A DNA stretch of 64,000 nucleotides. Source: Streptomyces sp. NBC_00513. GTDB taxonomy: Bacteria; Actinomycetota; Actinomycetes; Streptomycetales; Streptomycetaceae. The position numbers and the translations under genes were made by a program. Of the stretch, positions 25,593 to 34,120 are shown in pieces. Each line of letters begins with the position of its first letter. Within the stretch, counting starts at the first letter, position 1. The stretch is taken from positions 930,001 to 994,000 of the forward strand of contig NZ_CP107845.1 of the NCBI RefSeq assembly GCF_041431415.1, written 5' to 3'. Below the pieces are notes generated by a model, which saw nothing but the letters and a program-made list of their open reading frames with translations, made no database searches and had not been told where the DNA came from.

Positions 25593-27656
25593 TCACCGGG
25601 CGCGGCGCACCCGGGCCAGGACGAGGACCGTGTCGTCGGTCGCGTTGTCGGGCAGCAGGTTCGACAGGATCCGGTCGGCCGCCTCCTCCAGCGACCCCAT
25701 GGGGCCGCGCAGTTCCTCGCGGAGCGCGTCGAGGCCCGTGTCGATGTCCCGGCCGCGGGCCTCGATCAGCCCGTCGGTGTAGAGGGCCACCGTGGCGCCC
25801 TCGGGGAGTTCGACCTCGATCGACGCGAACGGTACGCCGCCCACCCCGAGCGGCACCCCCAGGCCCTCCGCGAGGGTCTCGATCGTCCCGTCGGGGTGCC
25901 GTACCAGGGGCGGCGGGTGGCCCGCGTTCGCGATCACGGCGCGCCCCGTGCGGGCGTCGTACAGGAGGTACGCGCAGGTCGCCCATTCGATGCCGACGTC
26001 CTGGGCGCAGGCGTCGAGTTCCTCCAGCAGTGCCCGGGGGTCGCGGGTGTGCCGGGAGAGGGCCTTCGCGGTGATCCGCAACCGGCCCATGGCCGCCGCG
26101 GCGGGCACCCCGTGACCCATCACGTCGCCGACGACGAGGGCCACCCGGTCGTCGGGCAGGGTTCCGGCGTCGTACCAGTCGCCGCCGACCTCGGTGCCCC
26201 GGCCGCCGGGCAGGTAGCGGTGGGCGATGTCGACGTGGGGTCCGGCCGCCGGGGCGGTGGGCAGCAGGGAGCGTTGGAGGGTGAGGGCGATGTCCTGGAC
26301 CCGGCTGTAGAGGCGGGCGTTGTCCAGGCAGAGGGCGGCGCGCGAGGCCAGTTCCCCGGCGAGCCCGAGGTCCTGTTCGGCGAAGTCGGGGCGGGCCGCC
26401 GAGCGCCCGAACATGGCGAGGCCCTGCACCGTGCCGCGTGCGATGAGCGGGGCGATGAGGATGCGGACCAGGCCGCTTTCCATGAGCAGCCGGGCCCGCT
26501 GTCGGTGCACGACGGTCCGCGAGACGAAGTCCTCGTCCACCCGGACGCAGATCGGCCGGCCCGAGCTCAACATCTGGTGGATGCCGGAGCCCGGCGGGTA
26601 GGTCACCTCGCGCAGGCCGCTCACCAGCTCGACGGCGGGCGCGTCCAGGACGGTGCCCGAGGCGATCCTGCGGGTGAACAACGGAAGCTCCGGATCGAAA
26701 TCCTCGTTCTCGTCCATCCACTCCACGAGTTCCACGACGGATCCGTCGCAGAAGTCCGGCACCACGACCTCGACCAGTTCCCGCGCGGTGACCTCGACGT
26801 CCAGGGTGGTGCCGATGTGTCCCGCCGCCCGGTCCAACAGCGCCAGCCTGCGGCGGGCCGACGTCGCCTCCAGGATGGCCCGCTCCCGGTCCGTGACGTC
26901 GATGAGCAGCCCTCCCACCCCGCGCCGGGTGTCCCCGGCGCCGCTCAGCGGAAAGAAGCTCACCGAACGCACCTGGTCGCGGTCGGGGTGTCCGCTGGTG
27001 CGCAGTCCCACCAGCGTGCCGACCACCGGGCGACCGTCCCGGGCGACCCCGCGCAGCATCCGCCGGTACTCGCCGTCGTCCGAGGTGATCATGACGTCGG
27101 CCATGTGCCGCCCCAGGTGCTCGGCGACGGGGATGCCGTCCATGTCGGCCAGTGCCTGGTTGAGGTGGACGTAGCGCAGCTCCTCGTCGAGCATGACCAG
27201 GCCGATCGGGCAGGTCTCGAAGAGCGCGTCGAGGAAGGACAGGTTGGTCTTCACCCGGTCGAGTTCGTCGCTCCTGCTCGCGAGGCCCATGATCACGGAG
27301 TCGTCCTCGGCGCCGGCCACGGGGAAGACCCGGAAGCCGCAGTCGAAGACGGTGCCGTCCCGGTGGCGGACGGGCAGCCGTACGCGCCAGTATCCGAGGG
27401 TCCGGGCCCGCTCGACGAGGCGCGCGGCCGCGCCCGGCTCCGACTCCGGGAAGAGGGCGGCCGCGGGCCCGGTGAGCACCTCCGCGGCCTCGTGGCCGAA
27501 CAGGTTCCGGGCGCCGGGGCCCCAGTACCGGATCAGGCCCTCGTCGTCGATGCCGAAGACCGCGACCGAGACGTGCTCCAGGAGCGATCCCGGCTCGGAT
27601 CGGAGCGGCTCGGGACCCCGCTCGCCCCCATCTCCCCCAGGCGGGTCCGTCGGCAT
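25593..27656 (-). CDS. PAS-PAS-GAF-PP2C (SpoIIE-type) serine phosphatase
   Basis: Cytosolic sensor phosphatase of 687 residues. Two PAS domains (about 25-130 and 140-265; HVSVAVFGIDDEGLIRYWG and LVMLDEELRYVHLNQALAD), a GAF domain (about 275-455) and a C-terminal PP2C domain (about 480-685) are in order. Metal-binding residues are present in GGDWYDAG, VVGDVMGHG, LYTDGLIEARG and the closing DDTVLVLA. Such proteins dephosphorylate anti-anti-sigma factors; no HATPase or STAS protein is adjacent and none is fused, so the partner is elsewhere. Start ATG 27656 follows GAGGGGA. Confidence 0.93.
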   Translation of the reverse strand: MPTDPPGGDGGERGPEPLRSEPGSLLEHVSVAVFGIDDEGLIRYWGPGARNLFGHEAAEVLTGPAAALFPESEPGAAARLVERARTLGYWRVRLPVRHRDGTVFDCGFRVFPVAGAEDDSVIMGLASRSDELDRVKTNLSFLDALFETCPIGLVMLDEELRYVHLNQALADMDGIPVAEHLGRHMADVMITSDDGEYRRMLRGVARDGRPVVGTLVGLRTSGHPDRDQVRSVSFFPLSGAGDTRRGVGGLLIDVTDRERAILEATSARRRLALLDRAAGHIGTTLDVEVTARELVEVVVPDFCDGSVVELVEWMDENEDFDPELPLFTRRIASGTVLDAPAVELVSGLREVTYPPGSGIHQMLSSGRPICVRVDEDFVSRTVVHRQRARLLMESGLVRILIAPLIARGTVQGLAMFGRSAARPDFAEQDLGLAGELASRAALCLDNARLYSRVQDIALTLQRSLLPTAPAAGPHVDIAHRYLPGGRGTEVGGDWYDAGTLPDDRVALVVGDVMGHGVPAAAAMGRLRITAKALSRHTRDPRALLEELDACAQDVGIEWATCAYLLYDARTGRAVIANAGHPPPLVRHPDGTIETLAEGLGVPLGVGGVPFASIEVELPEGATVALYTDGLIEARGRDIDTGLDALREELRGPMGSLEEAADRILSNLLPDNATDDTVLVLARVRRAR

Positions 27657-27997
27657 CGGCAGATCCCCTCACGGGTGGCTGTCCGGCGCCCGCGCATCGA
27701 TCACGGGCCGTTCCTCCAATTCTGCCCGCGATCGAAGAGGGGTACATTTCGTCCCACCGCGGAATCCGGACGGTGACGCCGAATCCCACGGAACGCACTC
27801 GGGCGATCACGATGAGGAGTCGACCGGCAGGTTTCCCGGCGAGCGGGCACGGCACAGCCGGCCGCTCGGAGCGTCGTACGGGGCGTCCAGGCCCCGACAC
27901 ACCGGGTCCATGTCACCGCACTCGCGGACACGCGTACGGTCCGTGACGCCCGCGCTTCCTAGAGGACCGATTCCAGCGGTCGAACAGGAGAAGACCA
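27657..27997. other. Divergent intergenic region, 341 bp
   Basis: Carries the 5' regions of the phosphatase and the second P450. CGGAC-acgcgtacg-GTCCG near 27924-27942 is a weak inverted repeat. I see no good promoter boxes and no coding sequence. Confidence 0.35.
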
Positions 27998-29344
27998 GTG
28001 GCCACCGGAACCCACCCCGCCGCCCGCCCGCCGCGTGTCCCCCGGGCCCGCCGGCCGCCCCCCGAGTTGGACCCCGCCCATGTGGACCGGTGGCGCCGCG
28101 AGGGGGGCGAGCTGATCGAGTTGCTGGCCGTGGCGCGCGAGCTGCTCGGCGGTGTGGTGACCGTCCGTCTCGGATCGAGGCCCACGGTCCTGGTGACGGA
28201 GGCCCGGGCGGTCCAGCACGTGCTCGTCCAGCACGCGGACCGGTACGTCAAGCGCTCGCACCGCGCCCGGCTGTTGATCGGGGACGGCGCGCTCTCGGCC
28301 ACCGGTGAGGCGTGGAAGCGGCAACGGCGCGTGCTCCAGTCCCAGTTCACCGGTGCGGGGATGCGCCGCCACGAACAGCGGATCGTCGAGGCCGCCCGGA
28401 CGGCCGCCCGGCGCTGGGCCGAGTACGGTCACAGCGGGCACACGCTCGACGTCGGCGAGGAGATGCGCCGGTTCGCTCTGGACACCACCTGGCGTTCCCT
28501 CACCGGCCACCCCCTCGACGAGGACACCGAGCGCGAACTGACCCGCGTCGCAACGGTCGTGACCGCCCTGCCGGCCCTGCCCGCCGAGGCGCTCGACGCG
28601 CGGGAGGCGGTCGCGGCCGACCTCGCCAGGATCGACCTCGTCGTCCGGCACGCCGTCGAGGCGGCCCGGGGCCGAGTCGCCGGCCCGACCGGGCCCGGGC
28701 TGCTCCACGTCCTGTTCGACGCGTCCAAGGCGTCCGCCGAACACTCCGGGCACACCGACCGGCTCGTCCACGACGAACTGGTGACGCTGCTGGTCGCCGG
28801 ACACGAGACCACCGCGACCACGTTGACCTGGCTCCACCTGCTCCTCGACCGCCACCCCGAGGCCCGTGAACGGGTCCTGGCCGCCGGCGAGGAAGGGTCC
28901 CCGGAACGACGCGAGGCCATCAGGGCGCTGGTCAGCGAGACCCTCCGGCTCTACCCGTCCGCCTGGATCCTGCCCCGCCGCAGCATCGCGCACGACACGC
29001 CGGCCGGGTACGCCATCGAAGCGGGGACCGACGTGCTGGTCTGCCCCTACCTCGCGCACCGCGACGCCGCCCTGTGGCCGGACCCCGAGCGTTTCGACCC
29101 GCGCCGGTTCACGGACCCGGGCGGGCGACCCACCCATCCGGGCTCCTACCTGCCGTTCGGCCTCGGGCCGCGGGCCTGCCTGGGGCTGCAGTTCGCCCTC
29201 CTGGAGTCCACGGTCCTGCTCGAACACCTGCTGCCCGGCCACACCGTGACCTTCCGCTCCGCTCCGAAGCGGGCCGCGTACAGCGTCACGGTCCGCCCGG
29301 ACGGGCCGACGCCGGCCGTGCTCACCGCCGCCGAAGCCGCGTAG
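27998..29344 (+). CDS. Cytochrome P450 (CYP4/CYP102-like class)
   Basis: P450 of 448 residues. The I-helix motif is VAGHETTATTL near residue 267, the K-helix ExxR is ETLRLYP, and the haem loop FGLGPRACLG places the ligand at Cys394. The GHETT and ETLRLYPSAW patterns, with PERFDPRRF before the haem loop, belong to the fatty-acid-hydroxylase-like class rather than the usual soluble macrolide type seen at 16799. The GTG at 27998 follows AGGAGAAG. No redox partner is adjacent or fused. Confidence 0.92.
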   Translation: MATGTHPAARPPRVPRARRPPPELDPAHVDRWRREGGELIELLAVARELLGGVVTVRLGSRPTVLVTEARAVQHVLVQHADRYVKRSHRARLLIGDGALSATGEAWKRQRRVLQSQFTGAGMRRHEQRIVEAARTAARRWAEYGHSGHTLDVGEEMRRFALDTTWRSLTGHPLDEDTERELTRVATVVTALPALPAEALDAREAVAADLARIDLVVRHAVEAARGRVAGPTGPGLLHVLFDASKASAEHSGHTDRLVHDELVTLLVAGHETTATTLTWLHLLLDRHPEARERVLAAGEEGSPERREAIRALVSETLRLYPSAWILPRRSIAHDTPAGYAIEAGTDVLVCPYLAHRDAALWPDPERFDPRRFTDPGGRPTHPGSYLPFGLGPRACLGLQFALLESTVLLEHLLPGHTVTFRSAPKRAAYSVTVRPDGPTPAVLTAAEAA

Positions 29345-29383
29345 GCGGTCTCCTTCGACTCCGAGAGTTCGACTCCGCGAGCG

Positions 29384-29815
29384 TCATCGGCCGGTGTGCG
29401 CGCACTCGCTGTCGTCCCCGCCGCTGCGGCAGCCGACCATGCCGGTGAACCCCGGGGCCGGGTGATCACGCTCGTCCTCGTGCCGCTGGGCCGCGCCTCC
29501 CGCGACGATCACGGCGAGCAACAGGGTCATCATGACGAGTTGGCTCCACACCACCGCCCGCGCCCCGCGCCATCCCGCCACGAGCGCGACGACCAGGGCG
29601 ACGAGGAACACCAAGGCGAGCGCGCCGAGGTATCCGTCGAGGCGTACGTCCGGCTCGTCCCGCGACGTGTCCAGCCGGAAGGACTCCCCGAGCCAGACGA
29701 GCGCCACCCCGCACAGGGCCAGGAGTTCCAGGAGGACGAGGCCGAAGGCCGCGCACCCGGACCCCGGCCGCCCCACGTCCGTGCGGTCGGGGGCGGGTTC
29801 CGTCGATGTCGTCAT
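29384..29815 (-). CDS. Small membrane protein, unknown function
   Basis: Protein of 143 residues with three predicted helices (FGLVLLELLALCGVALVW, GALALVFLVALVVALVAG, SQLVMMTLLLAVIVAGG) and an exposed Asp/Arg-rich segment between the first two. Two Cys sit in the C-terminal tail. The ATG at 29815 follows GAGAGTGGGGG. I do not recognise a family. A perfect 32-bp palindrome begins 27 bp upstream of its start and may be its operator. Confidence 0.7.
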   Translation of the reverse strand: MTTSTEPAPDRTDVGRPGSGCAAFGLVLLELLALCGVALVWLGESFRLDTSRDEPDVRLDGYLGALALVFLVALVVALVAGWRGARAVVWSQLVMMTLLLAVIVAGGAAQRHEDERDHPAPGFTGMVGCRSGGDDSECAHTGR

Positions 29816-29841
29816 GCCCCCACTCTCGCCACGCGCGTCGG

Positions 29842-29873
29842 CGTGTGCATGAGTACGCGTACTCATGCACACG
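29842..29873. promoter_or_regulatory. Perfect 32-bp palindrome
   Basis: The element is perfectly self-complementary over 32 bp with the core GAGTACGCGTACTC at 29851-29864. It lies between the stop of the RNase HI gene (29883) and the start of the small membrane-protein gene (29815). The lack of any loop and its TetR-like size favour a protein-binding site; a terminator for the RNase HI transcript is the alternative. Confidence 0.75.
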
Positions 29874-29882
29874 GCCGAACGC

Positions 29883-30620
29883 TCACGCGCCGGCGGGCTC
29901 CGGAACCGGGCTCGCGCAGTCCGGGTGTCCCCAGCGCGTCCCGAGCTTCGCGATCATCTCGCCGGCCGCGTACGGCTTGCCGCAGGGGCAGGTGCCGGGG
30001 AACTTGGCCTTGATGGATCGGCCGCCTCGGGCGGGCGCCGCCTTGCCGCCGGCCGCACCCCGGGGCGCGGAGGCGCGGCTCGCGGTGGAGCGCGCGGCCG
30101 AGCTCCGGGCCGGCGCGCTGCGCACGGGCGCGGGAACCGGCATGGACGCGTCGCCCAGGGCGGTGCCCGCGGCCTGCTGGCTGACGGCCGCGTCACTGGC
30201 CGCCTGGTCGGCGATGGCGTTCAGGTGGTCGCCGTCCTCACGGTGGGCGGGCACGTAACGGAACTCCACGTCCCGGTCCGCCAGCAGCGCGTCGATGCTC
30301 TCGACGAGTTCCCTGTTGGCCACGGGCTTGCCCGCCGCGGTCTTCCAACCGTTGCGCTTCCACGCGGGGAGCCATTGGGTCACGGCCTTCATCGCGTACT
30401 GCGAGTCCATGCGCACCTCGACGACCGCGCCGGGGGCGACGGCCTCCAACAGGCGCTGAAGGGCGGTGAGTTCGCCCACGTTGTTCGTGGCCCGGCCCAG
30501 TGGACCGGACTCCCAGCGCTCGGGGCGCCCCTCGGCGTCGGCGATGACCCAGGCCCATGCGGCGGGCCCGGGATTCCCCTTGGCCGCCCCGTCGCAGGCG
30601 GCAATGATGCGATCAGACAT
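29883..30620 (-). CDS. Ribonuclease HI with C-terminal Cys/His domain
   Basis: Endonuclease of 245 residues that cleaves RNA in RNA-DNA hybrids. The RNase H carboxylates are readable: Asp in AACDGAAKGNPGPAAWAW, Glu in NNVGELTALQ, Asp in VRMDSQYA and the final Asp in NAIADQAASD. After an Ala/Ser-rich linker (about residues 160-205) a short module contains CPCGKPY, then GEMIAKLGTRWGHPDC, a spacing that could bind zinc and may add nucleic-acid binding. The ATG at 30620 directly follows GGGGG; CATGAT upstream may be a -10 box. The classic rnhA is shorter, about 155 residues. Confidence 0.88.
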   Translation of the reverse strand: MSDRIIAACDGAAKGNPGPAAWAWVIADAEGRPERWESGPLGRATNNVGELTALQRLLEAVAPGAVVEVRMDSQYAMKAVTQWLPAWKRNGWKTAAGKPVANRELVESIDALLADRDVEFRYVPAHREDGDHLNAIADQAASDAAVSQQAAGTALGDASMPVPAPVRSAPARSSAARSTASRASAPRGAAGGKAAPARGGRSIKAKFPGTCPCGKPYAAGEMIAKLGTRWGHPDCASPVPEPAGA

Positions 30621-30684
30621 CCCCCGATCATGCCCCACCGGGGACCCGTCCTCGACCCGCGGGCGGGACGCCGGACGCCGTGCG

Positions 30685-31446
30685 TCACGTACGGAGGTAC
30701 GAGGCCCCGTTGACGTCCAGGATCGTGCCGGAGGACCAGGTCGCCTCGGGCGAGGCGAGGTAGAGGACGGCCGAGGCGATCTCGCGCGGTTCGGCGACGC
30801 GGCCGAACGGGCTCTGCGCGGCGATCCGTTCGCCTTCCGGGGAGTTCAGCCGGTCGGCGACCCGTTCGGTGGCGACGAAGCCGGGCGCCACGGAGGCGAC
30901 GGCGATGCCGTGGGGTGCGAGGGAGACGGCCAGGGACTGGCCGAGGGCGTGCAGAGCCGCTTTGGTCGCCGCGTAGGCGGGGTGGTCGGGTTCGCCCCGG
31001 AAGGCGCCGCGCGAGCCGACGTTCACGATGCGGCCCCCGCGACCCTCGTCGATCATCCGGCGGGCGACGCAGTAGCTGATGTCGGCGGCGCCGAACAGGT
31101 TGACGGCGGCCGTCCGCCGCCAGGCCTCCTGCCACTGCGCGTACGGGGTGGTGGCCAGGGGGTGGGGGATCATCACGGCGGCGTTGTTCACCAGGACGTC
31201 CACCGCCCCGAGTGCCTCGACGGCCTCCGAGACGATTCCCTCGACGCGTACGGGATCGGTGAGATCGCCGGACACCAGTACGTGGCCGTGTCCGGGCAGT
31301 GTCCCGAGGACCTCACGCGCCTCGGACTCCCTGGTGGAGCAGTGCACCGCGACGCGGTCGCCGCGCTCGGCGAACGCGGTGGCGATGGCGCGGCCGATGC
31401 CCCTGGAGGCGCCGGTGACCAGTACGCCTCGACTCGCCGTGTCCAT
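30685..31446 (-). CDS. SDR family NAD(P)-dependent oxidoreductase
   Basis: Classical short-chain dehydrogenase of 253 residues. The cofactor motif is TGASRGIG, the NNAG-type motif is VNNAAV, and the catalytic Ser and Tyr-x-x-x-Lys are in VNVGSRGAF and YAATK. The sequence is close to FabG-like ketoreductases, though no acyl carrier protein is nearby. GGGAGC lies 6-8 nt before the ATG at 31446; a GTG one codon earlier is possible. It is divergent from the methyltransferase at 31616. Confidence 0.92.
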   Translation of the reverse strand: MDTASRGVLVTGASRGIGRAIATAFAERGDRVAVHCSTRESEAREVLGTLPGHGHVLVSGDLTDPVRVEGIVSEAVEALGAVDVLVNNAAVMIPHPLATTPYAQWQEAWRRTAAVNLFGAADISYCVARRMIDEGRGGRIVNVGSRGAFRGEPDHPAYAATKAALHALGQSLAVSLAPHGIAVASVAPGFVATERVADRLNSPEGERIAAQSPFGRVAEPREIASAVLYLASPEATWSSGTILDVNGASYLRT

Positions 31447-31615
31447 CACGCGCTCCCTCCGAGCTGTTGTCGATCATGACTTTGAACCGGGGCTCCCCCG
31501 ATGTCAACCGGCGGTTTTCCCGTCCCGGCCCGGGGCACGAACCCCACGGCGTCCCGGGTCGACCGGGGACGCCCACACCACACGGATCCGGTCGACCCGG
31601 GAGTGAGGGGCTTCG

Positions 31616-32326
31616 ATGAGTGATCGCAAGACCGCGGCGGAGGTATTCGACGAGGTGGGCGCGCGCTACGAGGAGGTGTTCGGGCGGATGCCCGGCCAGC
31701 TCGCGGCGCTGGAGTGGCTCGTCTCCCGGCTGTCCCCGGGCGCACGGGTGTTGGACGTGGGCAGCGGCACCGGTCGCCCGACCGCCGAGGCGCTGGCGCG
31801 AGCGGGCTGCGCGGTGACCGGCATCGACGTGTCGGCGGAAATGGTCGGTCTGGCGCGGGCCCGGGTGCCGTCGGCCCGGTTCGAGCAGGCGGACGTGCGG
31901 ACGTACACGGCGCCCGAGGGCGGCTTCGACGCGGTGTGCGCGTTCTTCCCGCTGCTGGTGATGGACCGGCGGAAGGTGGTGGCGTCGTTGGAGCGGATGC
32001 TGTCGTGGGTGGCGCCCGGCGGGTACTTCGTCATGGCGACCGTGCCGGGGGACATCCGCGATCTCAACATCGTCTGGATGGGGCACGAGGTCACGGTCAG
32101 CAGCCTGTCCGCGACCGAGTACCTGAGCCGGGTGGAGAGCGCCGGGCTGGAGGTGCTCGGCCACCACACGGCGGTGTTCACACCGGATGCCGGGACCGCC
32201 GATTCCCGCGGCGCCGCCGGGGCGCGTGTCGAGCCGGAGGAGCACTTCTTCTGCCGTGCCCGTCGCCCCGCATCGGCGCCCTCCACGGCCTCCCCGACCG
32301 ATCGCCCGGCAGATCGCCCGGTATGA
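31616..32326 (+). CDS. Class I SAM-dependent methyltransferase
   Basis: Methyltransferase of 236 residues. Motif I is VLDVGSGTGRPTAEALA (about residues 45-61), the acidic strand end follows in VTGIDVSAEMVGLARAR, and VAPGGYFVMATVPGD is the late motif. The final ~25 residues are disordered and rich in Pro/Ser/Asp. It is similar in layout to the methyltransferase at 11930 but not a close copy. The substrate is not evident. Confidence 0.88.
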   Translation: MSDRKTAAEVFDEVGARYEEVFGRMPGQLAALEWLVSRLSPGARVLDVGSGTGRPTAEALARAGCAVTGIDVSAEMVGLARARVPSARFEQADVRTYTAPEGGFDAVCAFFPLLVMDRRKVVASLERMLSWVAPGGYFVMATVPGDIRDLNIVWMGHEVTVSSLSATEYLSRVESAGLEVLGHHTAVFTPDAGTADSRGAAGARVEPEEHFFCRARRPASAPSTASPTDRPADRPV

Positions 32327-32477
32327 CGATCGGCTGAACCGCTCTTGTGACCACGGGCTCCTCATCCGCCGCCGAACGGTGCCATCGACCGAGGAGTCCC
32401 GTGTGTCGCGAATTGCCCGCATTCGACTGGGTTTACGTTCGACCTGACCCCAGTCCCCCCTTGCGAAAGGCGATGTT

Positions 32478-32768
32478 GTGAAGCGAACGATGCGCAGCCG
32501 TACCTTTGCCGCCCTGACCGTGCTGGCCGCCGCCGGCGCGCTGTCCGCCGTGGCCTCCCCGGCCCTGGCCGCGACCGGCGACGGCGACGTCCACAACGTC
32601 TACATCATCGGCAGCACCAACGTGCAGTACGCGCAGGACGACAACTTCAACGCGGGCCACGACAACACCGTCGGCTCCAACGACGGCACCGCCCCGCCGG
32701 CCGCCGCCGCCGGCGCCGCGTCCGCCATGTCGCTGCTGGACGCGTCGAACTGGGCCGACACCTTCTAG
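32478..32768 (+). CDS. Small secreted peptide, unknown function
   Basis: Precursor of 96 residues. A clear signal peptide (basic MKRTMR start, hydrophobic TVLAAAGALSAV, cleavage near ALA|A at residue 31) leaves a mature peptide of about 65 residues. It is acidic, rich in Asn/Asp/Gly and Ala, contains no Cys, and has VHNVYIIGSTNVQYAQDDN followed by a Pro/Ala linker. The lack of Cys rules out a chaplin-like pair of cysteines. GTG 32478 follows GAAAGG. Its TAG stop interlocks with the TAG stop of the convergent permease in a shared CTAG. Confidence 0.72.
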   Translation: MKRTMRSRTFAALTVLAAAGALSAVASPALAATGDGDVHNVYIIGSTNVQYAQDDNFNAGHDNTVGSNDGTAPPAAAAGAASAMSLLDASNWADTF

Positions 32769-34120
32769 TCGGACCGGACCTCGGTCGACCGTTCCGGCGT
32801 CGCGTCCGTCTCGCGGACGCGACGCCGGAACAGCGCGTGCAGCAGTACGGCGGTGAGGGTGCCCGCCACCACCGCACTGCCGAGGATCGTGCGGGCCCAG
32901 CCGGGGAACCCCTGGTAGACGTCGGGGGCGACGACCGGGAGCAGTCCGACGGTGAGGGCGAGCGCGATCACCGTGGAGTGGGTCTTCTCCCCCGGGTTCG
33001 CGCGCGTCAGCATGTCGACGCCCATCACGGCGATGATCCCGTAGATCACGAGCGCGGACCCTCCGACGACCGGGGCCGGGATGCCGGCCAGCAGTCGGGT
33101 GAGGGGAGCGAGCAGTCCCACGACCACGAGCAGTACGCCGGCTCCCGCCGTGACGTGGCGGCTGCGCACCCCGGTGATCCGGCCGATCCCGATGTTCTCG
33201 GCGCTGGTCACCATCAGCGAGGTGCCGAAGAGCCCGCCGAGTACGGAGACCAGCGCGTCGGCCCTGGCCACGCGCGGCACGTCGCGTCCGGGATCGGACT
33301 CGTTGCCCACGGTCTCGCTGTTCAGGACGGTCTGTCCGGTGATCTCCGCGAGCGTGGTGAGGCTGAAGATCAACAGTGGCAGCGCGGCGAGCACGTTGAA
33401 CTGCGGTGCTCCGTACGGGAGAAGGTGCGGGAGCGCCAGTCCGCTGCCGGCGGCGGGCGCGAAGGCGCCCAGCCCGGTCGTGACGGCGATCAGGGTGCCG
33501 GCGCCCATGCCGAGCAGGACCGCCGTCTGCCTCCAGACCCCGCGCAGCAGGAACAGCAGCAGCACCGTCACGCCGATGGTGACGGCGGCCAGGAGGACCG
33601 CCGACGGCGCCGCGTACCCGGCGGCGGTGCGCGGACCGGTGATCAGTTGGGCGGCGACCCGGATCATGGCGATGCCGATCAGCAGCACGGCGGTACCCAT
33701 GACCAGCGGCGGGAAGAAGCGGACGATCCTGGCGTAGAACGGCAGGACCGCGAACAGCAGAGCCGCCGCGAGGAGGACGGATCCGGCCGCCGTGGCGGGC
33801 CCGTGGTCCTTGGCGATCTGGATGAAGAGCGCGGTGGCCGCGCCGCCGGGCAGCATGACGAACGGCAGCCGGGCGCCGATGCCGCGGACGCCGAGCGACT
33901 GGAGCAGCGCGCCGACGCCGCACAGTACGAGGGTGGCGCTGAGCAGGGACGCGGTGCTGTCGGCGTCGAGCCCGAGGGCCTGCCCGGTGAGGAACGTCGT
34001 GGAGACGGGCGCGGCGACCATGGCCAGCACGTGCTGCGCGGAGAGCGGGGCGAGCCGGGCCAGGGGCAGCCGCTCGTCGACCGGCCGCACCGGGCCGGCG
34101 GTGGTGTCGGCGGTGGTCAC
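32765..34120 (-). CDS. NCS2 family xanthine/uracil permease
   Basis: Integral membrane symporter of 451 residues with about 14 helices for purine or pyrimidine bases. Family signals include PLSAQHVLAMVAAPVSTTFL near the N-terminus, PPLVMGTAVLLIGIAMIRVA, the substrate-site helix LTTLAEITGQTVLNSE and the later TSAENIGIGRITGVRSRHV. The GTG at 34120 lies in a GTGA overlap with the stop of the arylsulfotransferase gene, so the two are translationally coupled. The frame is open further upstream but that part is antisense-like shadow of the upstream gene. Substrate could be uric acid, xanthine or uracil. Confidence 0.9.
   Translation of the reverse strand: MTTADTTAGPVRPVDERLPLARLAPLSAQHVLAMVAAPVSTTFLTGQALGLDADSTASLLSATLVLCGVGALLQSLGVRGIGARLPFVMLPGGAATALFIQIAKDHGPATAAGSVLLAAALLFAVLPFYARIVRFFPPLVMGTAVLLIGIAMIRVAAQLITGPRTAAGYAAPSAVLLAAVTIGVTVLLLFLLRGVWRQTAVLLGMGAGTLIAVTTGLGAFAPAAGSGLALPHLLPYGAPQFNVLAALPLLIFSLTTLAEITGQTVLNSETVGNESDPGRDVPRVARADALVSVLGGLFGTSLMVTSAENIGIGRITGVRSRHVTAGAGVLLVVVGLLAPLTRLLAGIPAPVVGGSALVIYGIIAVMGVDMLTRANPGEKTHSTVIALALTVGLLPVVAPDVYQGFPGWARTILGSAVVAGTLTAVLLHALFRRRVRETDATPERSTEVRSD

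Noticed and set aside
24619..27900. Minus-strand open frame of over 1,000 codons covering the LLM, FMN reductase and phosphatase genes
   Set aside because: Composition is Arg/Pro/Gly shadow; the PP2C and flavin motifs are all in other frames.
16799..29344. The two P450s as parts of one biosynthetic cluster
   Set aside because: They belong to different P450 classes, lie about 10 kb apart, and no synthase, carrier protein or redox partner lies between them.
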